This document shows, one piece after another, positions 8,568-17,576 of a stretch of DNA of 64,000 bases. Positions within the stretch are counted from its first letter, which is position 1, and the number at the start of each line of letters is the position of its first letter. The notes beneath the pieces were generated by a model. That model saw nothing but the letters and a program-made list of their open reading frames with translations. It was not told where the DNA came from and made no database searches. The stretch is from NCBI GenBank assembly GCA_947493335.1, contig CANLQO010000001.1, positions 1,674,001 through 1,738,000 on the forward strand. Direction: 5' to 3'. Origin of the DNA: an uncultured Paracoccaceae bacterium (lineage in GTDB: Bacteria > Pseudomonadota > Alphaproteobacteria > Rhodobacterales > Rhodobacteraceae). The translations under genes and the position numbers were made by a program.

Positions 8568-8628
8568 CGCCCCGGCCTGACCGGGCGCAAAGAATTCTGC
8601 CTTACCACCACAACAGCGGAGCCATCCG

Positions 8629-9660
8629 ATGGATGTCATACTCGTTCAAATTCTCAACGGATTGGATAAAGGGGCCGCTTATGCGCTGATCGCCCTTGGC
8701 CTGACACTGATTTTCGGCACGCTGGGTGTGGTCAACTTCGCCCATGGTGCGCTCTTCATGATTGGGGCCTTCTGTGCCGTCACCATGCAGCGCTTTCTGA
8801 ACCTCAGCCAGACCGTCATTGATGAGACACAAACCGACTTTTTGGGAAACCCGCTGAAAGTCGAAGTGCCCTATGTCCAATCCTGGTTCGGCGAAGCCGC
8901 TGGTGCCGCAATACAGGATTGGTCCGTACCTCTTTCGATCCTGCTGGTGATCCCTGTGATGCTCTTTGTGGGCTGGGCGATGGAACGCGGGCTGATCAAG
9001 CACTTCTACAAGCGCCCGCACGCTGACCAGATCCTTGTGACCTTTGGTCTGGCGATCGTGATTGGCGAGATTATCAAGGCCTTCTATGGCGCCAACCCGA
9101 TCCAGACGCCGATGCCGTCAGCCTTTATCGGCACCATTGATTTGGGCACCTGGCTGGGGATGGACCCTGGCGCTGTCGCCTATCCGATGTGGCGCATGGT
9201 CTACTTCTTCTTTGCCGCCGCCGTGATTGCCGCTGTCTTCGCCTTCCTGCAATTCACCACCTTCGGGATGGTCGTGCGCGCCGGCATGGCAGACCGCGAG
9301 ACCGTTGGCATGCTGGGCATCGACATCGACAAACGCTTTACGCTGATGTTCGGCCTTGCGGCCTGTGTCGCGGGTCTTGCCGGAATGATGTACGCCCCGA
9401 TACTGTCGCCGCACTACAACATCGGCATGGACTTTCTGGTCCTGAGCTTTGTGGTGGTGGTTGTTGGCGGCATGGGCAGCTTGCCCGGCGCTGTCCTCGC
9501 GGGGTTTGTCCTCGGCATCCTGCAATCCTTCGCCTCAATGAACGAGGTCAAGGCGATCCTGCCCGGCATCGACCAGATCATCATCTACCTTGTCGCAATC
9601 ATCATTCTACTTACCCGTCCGCGTGGCCTCATGGGCCGCAAGGGCGTGATGGAGGAGTAA
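8629..9660 (+). CDS. livH: ABC transporter permease, LivH family
   Basis: The 343-residue inner-membrane protein begins [36 protein letters not shown], the classic LivH start. It has about eight membrane segments and the C-terminal family motif [18 protein letters not shown] loop of about 60 residues after the second helix ([10 protein letters not shown] to IQDWSV) is longer than in E. coli LivH. It forms the translocation pore with LivM. The GGAGGAG inside its last codons serves as the ribosome site of livM, four bases downstream. Confidence 0.9.
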   Translation: MDVILVQILNGLDKGAAYALIALGLTLIFGTLGVVNFAHGALFMIGAFCAVTMQRFLNLSQTVIDETQTDFLGNPLKVEVPYVQSWFGEAAGAAIQDWSVPLSILLVIPVMLFVGWAMERGLIKHFYKRPHADQILVTFGLAIVIGEIIKAFYGANPIQTPMPSAFIGTIDLGTWLGMDPGAVAYPMWRMVYFFFAAAVIAAVFAFLQFTTFGMVVRAGMADRETVGMLGIDIDKRFTLMFGLAACVAGLAGMMYAPILSPHYNIGMDFLVLSFVVVVVGGMGSLPGAVLAGFVLGILQSFASMNEVKAILPGIDQIIIYLVAIIILLTRPRGLMGRKGVMEE

Positions 9661-9664
9661 GACC

Positions 9665-10879
9665 ATGCTCGGCCTCAATTCCCGCGATCTCAAACTCTTC
9701 CTTTTGGTGGTGGCGATGACCATGCTCGCGCCGATCCTCCTCAACCCCTTCCCCGCCGACAGCGCCCTGGGCGAAAGCTTCAACGCAGGCTACCCTGCCC
9801 TGTTGCAGCGCTTCGTGATCTTCGGGTTGCTGGTAATCGGGTTCAACATCCTCTTTGGCCTGACCGGATATCTGTCCTTTGGCCATGCGGCCTTTCTGGG
9901 GGTCGGTTCATACGCCGCGGTCTGGATGTTCAAGCTGCTCAGCTACAATGTCATCCCCGCGATCATCCTCTCGGTCATCGTGGCTGGCATCTTCTCGGTC
10001 GTGATCGGCTATGTGGCTTTGCGGCGATCCGGCATCTACTTTTCGATCCTCACACTGGCCTTCGCGCAAATGATGTACGCGATTGCCTACTCTGACCTCG
10101 TGGGCAAGTTCCTTGGCACCATTGTCACCAACGGCGAAACCGGGCTTCAGGTCTATGCCGATGACCCGCAGATCCTCGCCTCTCCAGGTGATCCGGTGCT
10201 GCCGCACCTCTTCGGGCTTGAGATGAACGCGCAAACCGTTTTGGCCGTCGGCGGGTGGGAATTTACCTTCCAGTTCGGCTACTACCTATCGGCGCTGGTG
10301 ATGCTGGCAGGCTTTTATCTGTCGATCCGCATCTTCCGCTCGCCCTTTGGCATGATGCTGCGGGCGATCAAATCGAACCAGACCCGGATGAGCTACACCG
10401 GTCTTGACACCAAACCCTACATGCTCGCCGCCTTTGTGATCTCGGGCTGCTACGCCGGTCTTGCCGGTGGGCTGATGTCTTCGATGGACCCACTGACCGG
10501 GGGTGAACGGATGTTCTGGACCGCCTCGGGTGAGATCGTGGTCATGTCGATCCTGGGTGGTGTGGGCACGCTGATCGGCCCGGTACTGGGTGCGGGCCTG
10601 ATCAAATATCTGGAAAACATCATCTCCAAGATCAACGACGGTATCCTGCATCAGTGGTTCGCCTTCATGCCCGATTGGCTCGACAACCTGCTGGTGACGA
10701 TCATCCACCCCTTCGTGGGCAAGGGCTGGCACCTGACACTGGGCCTGTTGTTCATGGCCGTGGTGATCTTCCTGCCCGGCGGGTTGATGCAGCTGGGTGA
10801 AAAAATCGCGGCCCTCTTTGGCCGCAAGACAAAATCCGATGACGACGCCAAAACCGGCGCCACCGAACCTGCGGAATAA
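9665..10879 (+). CDS. livM: ABC transporter permease, LivM family
   Basis: The 404-residue inner-membrane protein has [31 protein letters not shown] near residues 57-87 and the EAA-like coupling region [20 protein letters not shown] near 295-315. Both are typical of LivM. The insert at about 140-195 ([12 protein letters not shown] onward) and the final 30 charged residues extend it beyond short homologues. It lies four bases after livH and 11 before livG, whose AAGGAG site overlaps its stop. Confidence 0.9.
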   Translation: MLGLNSRDLKLFLLVVAMTMLAPILLNPFPADSALGESFNAGYPALLQRFVIFGLLVIGFNILFGLTGYLSFGHAAFLGVGSYAAVWMFKLLSYNVIPAIILSVIVAGIFSVVIGYVALRRSGIYFSILTLAFAQMMYAIAYSDLVGKFLGTIVTNGETGLQVYADDPQILASPGDPVLPHLFGLEMNAQTVLAVGGWEFTFQFGYYLSALVMLAGFYLSIRIFRSPFGMMLRAIKSNQTRMSYTGLDTKPYMLAAFVISGCYAGLAGGLMSSMDPLTGGERMFWTASGEIVVMSILGGVGTLIGPVLGAGLIKYLENIISKINDGILHQWFAFMPDWLDNLLVTIIHPFVGKGWHLTLGLLFMAVVIFLPGGLMQLGEKIAALFGRKTKSDDDAKTGATEPAE

Positions 10880-10890
10880 GGAGACAGACG

Positions 10891-11649
10891 ATGGGTATCC
10901 TTGAAGTCAAAGGCGTCAACAAACGCTTCGGTGGCCTGCAGGCGCTGGGGGATGTGAACCTCAGCGTGGCCGAAAACACCGTGCATGCGATCATCGGGCC
11001 AAACGGGGCCGGCAAATCCACCCTGCTGAACGTGCTGGTGGGCAAGCTGATCCCGGACAGTGGCTCTGTGATGTTCGACGGGCAGTCGGTTCTGGGTCGC
11101 AAACCACATGAGATCAACCAGATGGGCATCAGCCGCGTCTTTCAAACCCCTGAAATCTTTGCGGATCTCTCGGTCTTCGAAAACGTCATGATCCCCTGCT
11201 TTGCCAAGCGCGATGGCGCGTTTCGGATGCATGCGATTGAAAGCACGCACCATGAAAAGGACATCGCCGAACAGGCCATGGCGATCCTTGAGGACGTCAA
11301 CATGGCCGACAAGCGGGACATGATCGCCTCTTCGATGTCGCGTGGTGACAAACGGCGGCTCGAAATGGCGATGTGCCTTGTGCAGGACCCGCGCTTGTTG
11401 CTGCTGGACGAACCCACCGCTGGTATGGCGCGGGCGGATACTGAAAACACCATTCAGCTTTTGAAGGATATCCGGACCAAGCGCGGCATCACCATGGCGA
11501 TCATCGAACACGATATGAACGTGGTGTTTTCGCTGGCCGAACGGATCACCGTGCTGGCCCAGGGCACGCCGCTGGTCGAAGATGTGCCCGAGAAGATCAA
11601 GGGCCACCCGAAAGTCCGCGAAGCCTATCTTGGCGAAGCACAGGTCTAA
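10891..11649 (+). CDS. livG: ABC transporter ATP-binding protein, LivG family
   Basis: The 252-residue ATPase has Walker A GPNGAGKST (about 36-44), Walker B LLLLDEPTAGM (about 169-179) and the H-loop in IIEHDMNVV. The ABC signature is MSRGDKRRLEMAM instead of the usual LSxGQ-type sequence of LivG, so the glutamine is replaced by Asp. The C-terminus has VREAYLGE, the LivG family ending. It powers import together with LivF. Ninety bases carrying three hairpins separate it from livF. Confidence 0.9.
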   Translation: MGILEVKGVNKRFGGLQALGDVNLSVAENTVHAIIGPNGAGKSTLLNVLVGKLIPDSGSVMFDGQSVLGRKPHEINQMGISRVFQTPEIFADLSVFENVMIPCFAKRDGAFRMHAIESTHHEKDIAEQAMAILEDVNMADKRDMIASSMSRGDKRRLEMAMCLVQDPRLLLLDEPTAGMARADTENTIQLLKDIRTKRGITMAIIEHDMNVVFSLAERITVLAQGTPLVEDVPEKIKGHPKVREAYLGEAQV

Positions 11650-11653
11650 CCGT

Positions 11654-11724
11654 GCAATTTATTCCAAATAAATTGCCCCAAATCCTGATTGAGGATTTGC
11701 CCACAAACTTTTTGAAAAAGTTTG
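11654..11724. repeat. Three consecutive AT-rich hairpins between livG and livF
   Basis: Three perfect inverted repeats stand side by side in the 91-base gap. The first is GCAATTTATT/AATAAATTGC (11654-11663, 11667-11676). The second is CAAATCCT/AGGATTTG (11679-11686, 11692-11699). The third is CAAACTTTTT/AAAAAGTTTG (11704-11713, 11715-11724). Eight bases after the last begins the livF ribosome site GGAGAAGAG. The A+T-rich composition contrasts with the GC-rich genes on both sides. It looks like a mobile or multicopy intergenic repeat or an mRNA-stability element. Confidence 0.75.
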
Positions 11725-11740
11725 GCCCCGGAGAAGAGAA

Positions 11741-12490
11741 ATGAACGCACCCTTTGACAAACGCGCCAACAACGCCGCCACCCACCCCGCTTATCTGAGC
11801 GTGTGGGAGATTGAGGCCTATTATGGCGAAAGCTACATCGTCCAGAACGTCAGCTTCAACATTCACGAAGGCGAAATTCTCGCACTTCTGGGTCGCAACG
11901 GCGCGGGCAAGACCTCAACCCTGCGCACCATTGCGCGGCTGGATGACCCTGCTCTGCGGCACGGCGAAATCTGGCTGGACCACAAGCCGCTGCATGAGAT
12001 GAGAAGCCACGAAGCAGCGGCCAATGGCATCGCACTGGTGCCAGAGGATCGCCGCATCATCGCCGGTCTCACGGTCGAAGAGAACCTGCAGCTGGCCCAG
12101 ATCGCCCCACCCAAGGGGTGGTCCCTTGAACGGATATACGAGCTATTTCCGCGTCTTGGTGAACGCAAGAAACAAGAAGGCGTGACGCTGTCGGGCGGCG
12201 AACAGCAGATGCTCGCCATTGCCCGTGCGCTGGCGCGCGACATCAAGGTGTTGCTTTTGGATGAACCCTACGAAGGTCTCGCCCCCGTGATCGTCCAGGA
12301 AATCGCCAAGACGCTGAATATCATTCGCGATCAAGGCATTACGACCGTCATCGTGGAACAAAACGCCGTTGCCGCCCTGAAACTGGCGGACCGTGCGGTG
12401 ATCCTCGACACCGGCACCGTCGTCTATGACGGCTCTGCCAAAGAGGTGCTTGAAGACGAGGCGCTGCGCGCGAAATACCTCGCAATCTAG
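11741..12490 (+). CDS. livF: ABC transporter ATP-binding protein, LivF family
   Basis: The 249-residue ATPase has Walker A GRNGAGKTS (about 51-59), signature LSGGEQQML (about 150-158), Walker B VLLLDEPYEGL (about 170-180) and the H-loop substitute in VIVEQNAVA. That Gln is normal for LivF. An N-terminal extension of about 20 residues (MNAPFDKRANNAATHP) precedes the usual start of the domain. It completes a five-gene importer with the binding protein, LivH, LivM and LivG. Confidence 0.9.
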   Translation: MNAPFDKRANNAATHPAYLSVWEIEAYYGESYIVQNVSFNIHEGEILALLGRNGAGKTSTLRTIARLDDPALRHGEIWLDHKPLHEMRSHEAAANGIALVPEDRRIIAGLTVEENLQLAQIAPPKGWSLERIYELFPRLGERKKQEGVTLSGGEQQMLAIARALARDIKVLLLDEPYEGLAPVIVQEIAKTLNIIRDQGITTVIVEQNAVAALKLADRAVILDTGTVVYDGSAKEVLEDEALRAKYLAI

Positions 12491-12540
12491 GCCTTTTGGC
12501 GGGCGTCCGATGCGTTAACCACAATTTCAGATTTTGGTGG

Positions 12541-12562
12541 GTGTTTACCTGTTGGTAAGCAC
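12541..12562. repeat. Imperfect inverted repeat after livF
   Basis: GTGTTTACC (12541-12549) and GGTAAGCAC (12554-12562) pair with one mismatch around a TGTT loop. The element lies in the gap between livF and the next gene, 50 bases past the livF stop. It has no T-run, so a role as terminator is doubtful. Confidence 0.35.
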
Positions 12563-12609
12563 CTGCGCCGATATTTGGGGGAACGCACAGCCATAGAAAG
12601 GATGCTCAA

Positions 12610-12948
12610 ATGGATGCCGTGCCATCAGTAAATGCGCCAAGCCAGCCGCCGTCAGCAGCCGCGCTGCGCCCTGATCAATCGCGTGTCGTCGAAACGGGCG
12701 GTGTGATCGCCGTGCAGGCCAAGGCCACCGCGCCGACGACGCCCAGCAGCCTTGCCCAGCAAGGTGCCGTGACGAAATCCAGCCTGTCAGACCGCGACAC
12801 CCAACTTGGGCCCGCCGCGACCCGCGCGCCGGAACGCGTGCTCAAGCCATATGGTGTGGCGATGCTGCCCGAAGGTCCAACCGATACAGGGACCGACAGC
12901 ACCGAAGATGCCCCCACGTCAGAGGTTGACGCTCAGGAAGACGCCTGA
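12610..12948 (+). CDS. Hypothetical Pro/Ala/Thr-rich protein
   Basis: This 112-residue, low-complexity protein is rich in Ala, Pro, Thr and Ser, with an acidic tail (TDSTEDAPTSEVDAQEDA). No signal peptide, membrane helix or known domain is visible; most of it is probably disordered. The start at 12610 follows AAAGGATG at 12597. It lies on the same strand as accBC, 103 bases upstream of accB, and its stop is not followed by a clear terminator. Conservation in relatives would be the main test of whether it is a real gene. Confidence 0.5.
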   Translation: MDAVPSVNAPSQPPSAAALRPDQSRVVETGGVIAVQAKATAPTTPSSLAQQGAVTKSSLSDRDTQLGPAATRAPERVLKPYGVAMLPEGPTDTGTDSTEDAPTSEVDAQEDA

Positions 12949-13051
12949 TCGCAATTTGGAACTGTCTTGTCTTTCCACCCCGCGCCGCTTCAATTATAAG
13001 CGGCAGGAATGGTTGCGGTAACGCAGACCTTGGGCAATAGGCAAAGACACA

Positions 13052-13561
13052 ATGGGCAACAAGACTTCTCATGACTCCGACGTCAGCTTCATTCAGGCGT
13101 TGGCTGAACTTCTGCGACAAAATGATCTGACGGAACTGCAGGTCAAACGCGACTATGGCGAAAACGACAGCTTGAACGTGCGGGTCAGCCGTCAGACTGC
13201 CGTGGCACCCCAACAGGTGACAACCGTCGCTGCCGCCCCCGCCGCCCCTGCCGCGGCCCCTGCCGCACCGGCTGCACCCGCGGCCGCCGCACCCGCCGCT
13301 GGTGGTGACGCGGACCCGGCCTCGCATCCCGGCGCTGTGACCTCGCCCATGGTTGGCACGGTCTACATGGCCGCCGAACCCGGTGCCGCCCCCTTCTCGA
13401 CTGTTGGCAAGACAGTCACCGAAGGCGAAACGCTTTTGATCATCGAAGCAATGAAAACGATGAATCACATCCCCGCCCCCCGCGCCGGTACGATCAAGCG
13501 CATTCTGGTCGAAGACGGCGGGCCGGTTGAGTTTGGCGCCCCCCTGATGATCATCGAATAG
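13052..13561 (+). CDS. accB: Acetyl-CoA carboxylase biotin carboxyl carrier protein
   Basis: The 169-residue protein has an N-terminal helical region (about 1-50: [22 protein letters not shown]), an Ala/Pro-rich linker (about 60-90) and a C-terminal biotinyl domain. The biotin-accepting Lys is in EAMKTMN, near residue 135. It carries the carboxybiotin between AccC and the carboxyltransferase at the first step of fatty acid synthesis. accC follows after 11 bases, as in most bacteria. Confidence 0.97.
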   Translation: MGNKTSHDSDVSFIQALAELLRQNDLTELQVKRDYGENDSLNVRVSRQTAVAPQQVTTVAAAPAAPAAAPAAPAAPAAAAPAAGGDADPASHPGAVTSPMVGTVYMAAEPGAAPFSTVGKTVTEGETLLIIEAMKTMNHIPAPRAGTIKRILVEDGGPVEFGAPLMIIE

Positions 13562-13572
13562 GGGCGCTGCCA

Positions 13573-14916
13573 ATGTTCGACAAAATCCTGATCGCAAACC
13601 GTGGCGAAATCGCTTTGCGTGTCGTGCGTGCCGCCCGTGAAATGGGCATCAAATCCGTGGCAGTGCATTCCACTGCTGACGCCGACGCCATGCACGTCCG
13701 CATGGCGGATGAGGCGATTTGCATCGGCCCGCCCTCCTCTGCGCAAAGCTACCTGTCGTTTCCGGCGATCATCTCGGCCTGTGAAATCACCGGCGCGCAG
13801 GCAATCCACCCCGGCTATGGCTTTCTTTCGGAAAATGCGGCCTTTGTGCAGGTGGTCGAGGATCATGACCTGACCTTTATCGGCCCCACCGCCGAACACA
13901 TCCGGATCATGGGTGACAAGATCACCGCCAAGGACACGATGAAAGCGCTCGGCGTCCCTTGTGTGCCCGGCTCGGACGGCGGCGTCGCCTCGCTCGCGGA
14001 TGCGCAGCGCATTGGCGAAGAAATTGGCTACCCCGTGATCATCAAGGCCACCGCGGGCGGCGGCGGACGCGGCATGAAAGTCGCCGAAACAGCCGCCGAC
14101 ATGGAAAAGGCCTACCTCGGCGCGCGTCAGGAAGGCAAAGCCGCCTTTGGCAATGACGAAGTCTATATCGAAAAGTACCTCACCACGCCGCGCCACATCG
14201 AAATTCAGGTCTTTGGCGATGGCAAAGGCAACGCGGTGCATCTGGGCGAACGTGATTGCTCGCTCCAGCGCCGCCACCAGAAGGTGTTTGAAGAGGCCCC
14301 CGGCCCCGCCATCACCCCTGAACTGCGCGCCAAAATCGGCAAGGTCTGTGCCGATGCGGTCGCCAAGATCAACTATATCGGCGCGGGCACGATCGAATTT
14401 CTCTTCGAGAATGATGAATTCTACTTCATCGAGATGAACACCCGCCTGCAAGTCGAACATCCGGTTACTGAAAACATCTTCAACGTTGATCTGGTGCGCG
14501 AGCAAATCCGCGTGGCGTCCGGCCTGCCGATGTCCTTCACCCAGGACGATCTGGTCATCGACGGCCACAGCATCGAGGTCCGGATCAACGCCGAAAAGCT
14601 GCCCGACTTCCGTCCCTGTCCGGGCCGGATCACGCAGTATCACGCGCCCGGCGGGCTTGGCGTGCGCATGGATTCAGCACTTTATGACGGCTATTCCATC
14701 CCACCCTATTACGACAGCCTGATCGGAAAACTCATCGTCAAGGGCCGCGACCGGCCAGAGGCGCTGGCCCGACTGGCCCGTGCCTTGGGGGAATTGATCG
14801 TCGATGGTGTCGATACCACCATTCCGCTTTTCCACGCGCTCTTGCAGGAAGAGGCGGTGCAGACCGGCGATTACAACATCCACTGGCTTGAACACTGGCT
14901 CGACCAGAACCTGTAA
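13573..14916 (+). CDS. accC: Acetyl-CoA carboxylase biotin carboxylase subunit
   Basis: The 447-residue ATP-grasp enzyme carboxylates biotin on AccB with bicarbonate and ATP. It begins [20 protein letters not shown]. It has the glycine-rich ATP loop [13 protein letters not shown] near residues 157-169 and the catalytic region [14 protein letters not shown] near 288-301. Length equals the family norm. It is co-transcribed with accB; aat starts three bases after its stop. Confidence 0.97.
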   Translation: MFDKILIANRGEIALRVVRAAREMGIKSVAVHSTADADAMHVRMADEAICIGPPSSAQSYLSFPAIISACEITGAQAIHPGYGFLSENAAFVQVVEDHDLTFIGPTAEHIRIMGDKITAKDTMKALGVPCVPGSDGGVASLADAQRIGEEIGYPVIIKATAGGGGRGMKVAETAADMEKAYLGARQEGKAAFGNDEVYIEKYLTTPRHIEIQVFGDGKGNAVHLGERDCSLQRRHQKVFEEAPGPAITPELRAKIGKVCADAVAKINYIGAGTIEFLFENDEFYFIEMNTRLQVEHPVTENIFNVDLVREQIRVASGLPMSFTQDDLVIDGHSIEVRINAEKLPDFRPCPGRITQYHAPGGLGVRMDSALYDGYSIPPYYDSLIGKLIVKGRDRPEALARLARALGELIVDGVDTTIPLFHALLQEEAVQTGDYNIHWLEHWLDQNL

Positions 14917-14919
14917 ACG

Positions 14920-15537
14920 ATGCGTGACGACCCGCCCCTTTCGCCTGAACTTTTGCTGCAGGCGTATCAGGTGGGCGTCTTCCCGATGTCGGAAAGCCGC
15001 GATGACCCGGACGTCTTCTGGGTCGATCCGCGCCAGCGCGGCATCCTGCCGCTGCCCGGATTTCACATCTCGCGCAGCCTGCGCCGGACCCTGAACCGCG
15101 GCCACTTTCAGGTGACGCTGAACGCGGCCTTTGCGGAAGTTCTCACAGGCTGCGCCGCGCGGCCCGAGACCTGGATCAATGAAACGATCTTTGATCTCTA
15201 CATGGCCCTTCATCACCGCGGGCATGCTCATGCAGCCGAAGTTTGGCAGGATAATCAATTGGTTGGCGGCGTTTATGGCGTCGCAATCGGTGGCGCCTTC
15301 TTTGGGGAAAGCATGTTTTCCACAGCACCCGATGCGTCAAAGACCGCGCTCGCGGCGCTGACCCATCGCCTGCACGGGCGTGGCTTTACCCTTTTTGATA
15401 CGCAGTTCATCACGCCGCATCTGCGCAGCCTTGGTGCGGTCGAAATTCCGCGCGCCAGTTATCATGCGCTCTTGGATATGGCGCTGGATCTCAAAGATGT
15501 CAGCATTGGGCCACCTGGCCCGCTACCCTTCCCCTAG
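14920..15537 (+). CDS. aat: Leucyl/phenylalanyl-tRNA--protein transferase
   Basis: The 205-residue enzyme attaches Leu or Phe to N-terminal Arg or Lys of proteins, marking them for ClpS/ClpAP degradation. Family motifs include AYQVGVFPMSESRDDPDVFWVDP (residues 12-34), RPETWINETIFDLY and GVAIGGAFFGESMF. It lies three bases after accC, in an arrangement common in Rhodobacterales. Its last four bases overlap the end of the convergent DUF2155 gene. Confidence 0.95.
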   Translation: MRDDPPLSPELLLQAYQVGVFPMSESRDDPDVFWVDPRQRGILPLPGFHISRSLRRTLNRGHFQVTLNAAFAEVLTGCAARPETWINETIFDLYMALHHRGHAHAAEVWQDNQLVGGVYGVAIGGAFFGESMFSTAPDASKTALAALTHRLHGRGFTLFDTQFITPHLRSLGAVEIPRASYHALLDMALDLKDVSIGPPGPLPFP

Positions 15538-15890
15538 ACCGCGCAGCGCAACACCCAGACGTCATAGCGCGGATGGTCCATCGCATTAAGTGCGGGGGAA
15601 GATGCGATCATCCAGCCATCGAACGCTGGCGTCGTCTCGTTGCGGTAGGTCACTGTCAGCGCCGCATAGGCATCCCCTGTCGGGTTGCGTGCCGGATACC
15701 GGCAATCGTTCATGCGGATCAACAAAAGGCCCACCTGCTGCGGCACGCCGTTCTGCAGACTGACATCGGTGGTGACACCGTTCAGCTTGTCCAGCACGCG
15801 GATGTCCCCGCCATTGGCAGAGCCTGCATTTTGCGCCGCCACCGGCCCGGCGAGCGCCACGGCACAGATGATTGCCAAAAGCCTGCGCAT
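15534..15890 (-). CDS. DUF2155 domain exported protein
   Basis: The 118-residue protein has a signal peptide ([20 protein letters not shown]). The DUF2155 domain contains VLDKLNGVTTDVSLQNG and a C-terminal VWVLRCA. The two mature cysteines (CRYPA and VLRCAV) could form a disulfide. The start at 15890 overlaps the stop of the NDUFA12 homologue (TAATG), so translation is coupled. The biochemical role of DUF2155 is unknown to me; linkage to an NDUFA12-like gene is typical in Rhodobacterales. Confidence 0.8.
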   Translation of the reverse strand: MRRLLAIICAVALAGPVAAQNAGSANGGDIRVLDKLNGVTTDVSLQNGVPQQVGLLLIRMNDCRYPARNPTGDAYAALTVTYRNETTPAFDGWMIASSPALNAMDHPRYDVWVLRCAV

Positions 15891-16273
15891 TATTCCGGGG
15901 TCCATGCCTCGTAGTCGCGGCGCGGTGCGGGCGTCGCGCGACGGATTGATCCCTCAGGCGCATAGGCCATCGCGGTACCGGTCAGGTTTTCCTGATGCGG
16001 CTTCTCCCATGCCTTGCGGGCCAATGGTTTGTCGGTCGGCGGCTCATCCCAGGTGCGGTGCAGCCATCCGTGCCACTCAGGGTCAACCTTGCTGGCCTCG
16101 GCCTCACCGCTGTAAATCACCCAGCGGCGGCTGTCGTCAGCATTGCGGTAAAAGACGTTACCCTGCGCATCTTCGCCCACGCGGCGCCCCTTGCGCCACG
16201 TCCACAATTGCGTGCCATAGGTCTGTCCGTCCCACCACGTAAAGACGCGTTTAATGCCAGTCAAAAGGCCCAT
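15890..16273 (-). CDS. NADH:ubiquinone oxidoreductase NDUFA12 family accessory subunit
   Basis: The 127-residue protein resembles the NDUFA12 (B17.2) supernumerary subunit of complex I, found in alphaproteobacteria and mitochondria. Motifs: [56 protein letters not shown] and YEAWTPE at the end. The start at 16273 has GGAG nearby; an upstream in-frame ATG at 16333 has an N-terminus unlike the family. Other nuo genes are not in the window, which is usual for this subunit. Confidence 0.9.
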   Translation of the reverse strand: MGLLTGIKRVFTWWDGQTYGTQLWTWRKGRRVGEDAQGNVFYRNADDSRRWVIYSGEAEASKVDPEWHGWLHRTWDEPPTDKPLARKAWEKPHQENLTGTAMAYAPEGSIRRATPAPRRDYEAWTPE

Positions 16274-16334
16274 ATCGATCACTCCGGTCGTTGCCGCTTT
16301 GATGCCCGATACGGCCTGAAAGGTCCAGAGCAAG

Positions 16335-16363
16335 AAAAAGCCCGGGCAGCGATCCGACCGGGC
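16335..16363 (-). terminator. Rho-independent terminator of the VPLPA-CTERM gene
   Basis: Read on the minus strand, GCCCGG and CCGGGC form a stem around a 12-base loop (16358-16363 and 16340-16345), followed directly by TTTTT. It begins 26 bases after the stop of the VPLPA-CTERM gene and separates it from the NDUFA12 homologue. Confidence 0.8.
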
Positions 16364-16388
16364 AAATTCATCAATCTGTCGTTATGTC

Positions 16389-17033
16389 TTAGCTCTTGCC
16401 GCGGAACTGGCGCATAGCCGCCAGACCGGCAAGTCCAAAGCCAAACAAGACGCCACTGGCTGGCAGCGGCACAGCAGGCGGCACCTCATCATCGAACGTC
16501 GGCTGACCGTTGTCATTCTGCAGATTAAGGCTTGTGGAGGTCAGAACCCGGATAAAATCGCCCTGACGATCCTGACTGTTCAAAGTCACGGTCAGGCGGT
16601 TCGACACAAAGCTGGCACTGTCACCGGCACCTGTTTCAATCCCGTCCAGAACACCATAACCCGTACCACCGTACCGGTTATTGCCGTTGTTCAGCGCCGT
16701 ATCGCCGTAGACAAGGCCAAGGATTTCACCGTCGAATTCCAGCCCGGCGGTCTGCGACACGCGCGAAACTGCATTCAGGAAGACCAGATAGACGTTTACC
16801 ACCGTGCCACTTTCGACCGGGAACCCGACAATCTGGTTCACGACCTGTTTCACCGGCAAGGTGTAATCGGTTTTCTCGATCATGTACTGAATCGTATCGG
16901 ACCGAAGCGCATCCGCCGTCGGGTCCGTAGAACCGGTCACATCGCTTGCCGAGCCGTTATAAACGGTCACAGACGCCGCTGTTGCGGCGGTCCCTGCGCA
17001 AGCGATAATTGCCGCGGCGATGAAATTCTTCAT
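16389..17033 (-). CDS. VPLPA-CTERM sorting domain exported protein
   Basis: The 214-residue protein has an N-terminal signal peptide (MKNFIAAAIIACAGTAATAA). It ends with VPLPASGVLFGFGLAGLAAM and a basic RQFRGKS tail, the VPLPA-CTERM variant of PEP-CTERM sorting signals that are cut by an exosortase in Rhodobacterales. The mature part (about 170 residues) is rich in Asn, Gly, Thr and Val with no recognised domain. Start alternatives at 17045 and 17042 add only MMLY before the signal. No exosortase is in the window. Surface or extracellular-matrix attachment is inferred. Confidence 0.8.
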   Translation of the reverse strand: MKNFIAAAIIACAGTAATAASVTVYNGSASDVTGSTDPTADALRSDTIQYMIEKTDYTLPVKQVVNQIVGFPVESGTVVNVYLVFLNAVSRVSQTAGLEFDGEILGLVYGDTALNNGNNRYGGTGYGVLDGIETGAGDSASFVSNRLTVTLNSQDRQGDFIRVLTSTSLNLQNDNGQPTFDDEVPPAVPLPASGVLFGFGLAGLAAMRQFRGKS

Positions 17034-17193
17034 ATACAACATCATTCAATCCAGTCGTCCCCACGGCATTCATGCCGAATTTTCCTCAACATGGCAATGA
17101 ATTGTCGTGAAAATGGCCAATTTGAGACAAGATAACCTTGCGTCAAGCGACAGTCCTGCAACAGGGGGAATATTGTCCACGATTTCCCTCTAA

Positions 17194-17574
17194 TCAGGGC
17201 AAACGGGCGGTCACCTCGATCTCGATTTTCATCTCGGGATTCTGCAAATTGGCGGAAATCATCGTTGCAGCCGGTCGCGCCTTGGCGAAGGCGGCCGAGG
17301 CGACTGGCCAGCAAGCGGGCCAATCCGCGGCGTCCGGCAGGATGTAATTCACCCGCACAACATGGTCCAGCCCACTGCCCGCCTCTTCCAAAGCGGCGCT
17401 GATCGTTGCCATAGCGTTGCGACACTGGTCCGCAACGTCGTCCGGCATCTGCATGGTGGTATAGTCGTAACCCGTTGTTCCTGCGACAAAAACCCAGCCG
17501 TCCGCGACGACAGCACGGCTATAACCGATCTGCTCTTCAAAGGGCGATCCGGTGCTGATCTTCTGGACAGTCAC
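17194..17574 (-). CDS. RidA family protein (YjgF/UK114), GTG start
   Basis: This 126-residue Rid-family protein probably deaminates reactive enamine/imine intermediates or binds small metabolites. Recognisable parts are SRAVVADGWVFVAGTTGYD, VRVNYILPDAADW and ARPAATMISANL followed by KIEIEVTARL. The canonical Arg of RidA appears in ARPA; the final segment has Glu at the position before VTA, so the exact subgroup is open. It starts with GTG two bases after the clpX stop and has no strong ribosome site, so coupling to clpX is likely. Confidence 0.85.
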   Translation of the reverse strand: MTVQKISTGSPFEEQIGYSRAVVADGWVFVAGTTGYDYTTMQMPDDVADQCRNAMATISAALEEAGSGLDHVVRVNYILPDAADWPACWPVASAAFAKARPAATMISANLQNPEMKIEIEVTARLP

Positions 17575-17576
17575 GC

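Noticed and set aside
7164-8639. Long open frame antisense to the binding-protein gene (491 codons)
   Set aside because: It mirrors a gene with strong signal peptide and family motifs. It is caused by codon bias of the real gene and has no ribosome site or family similarity.
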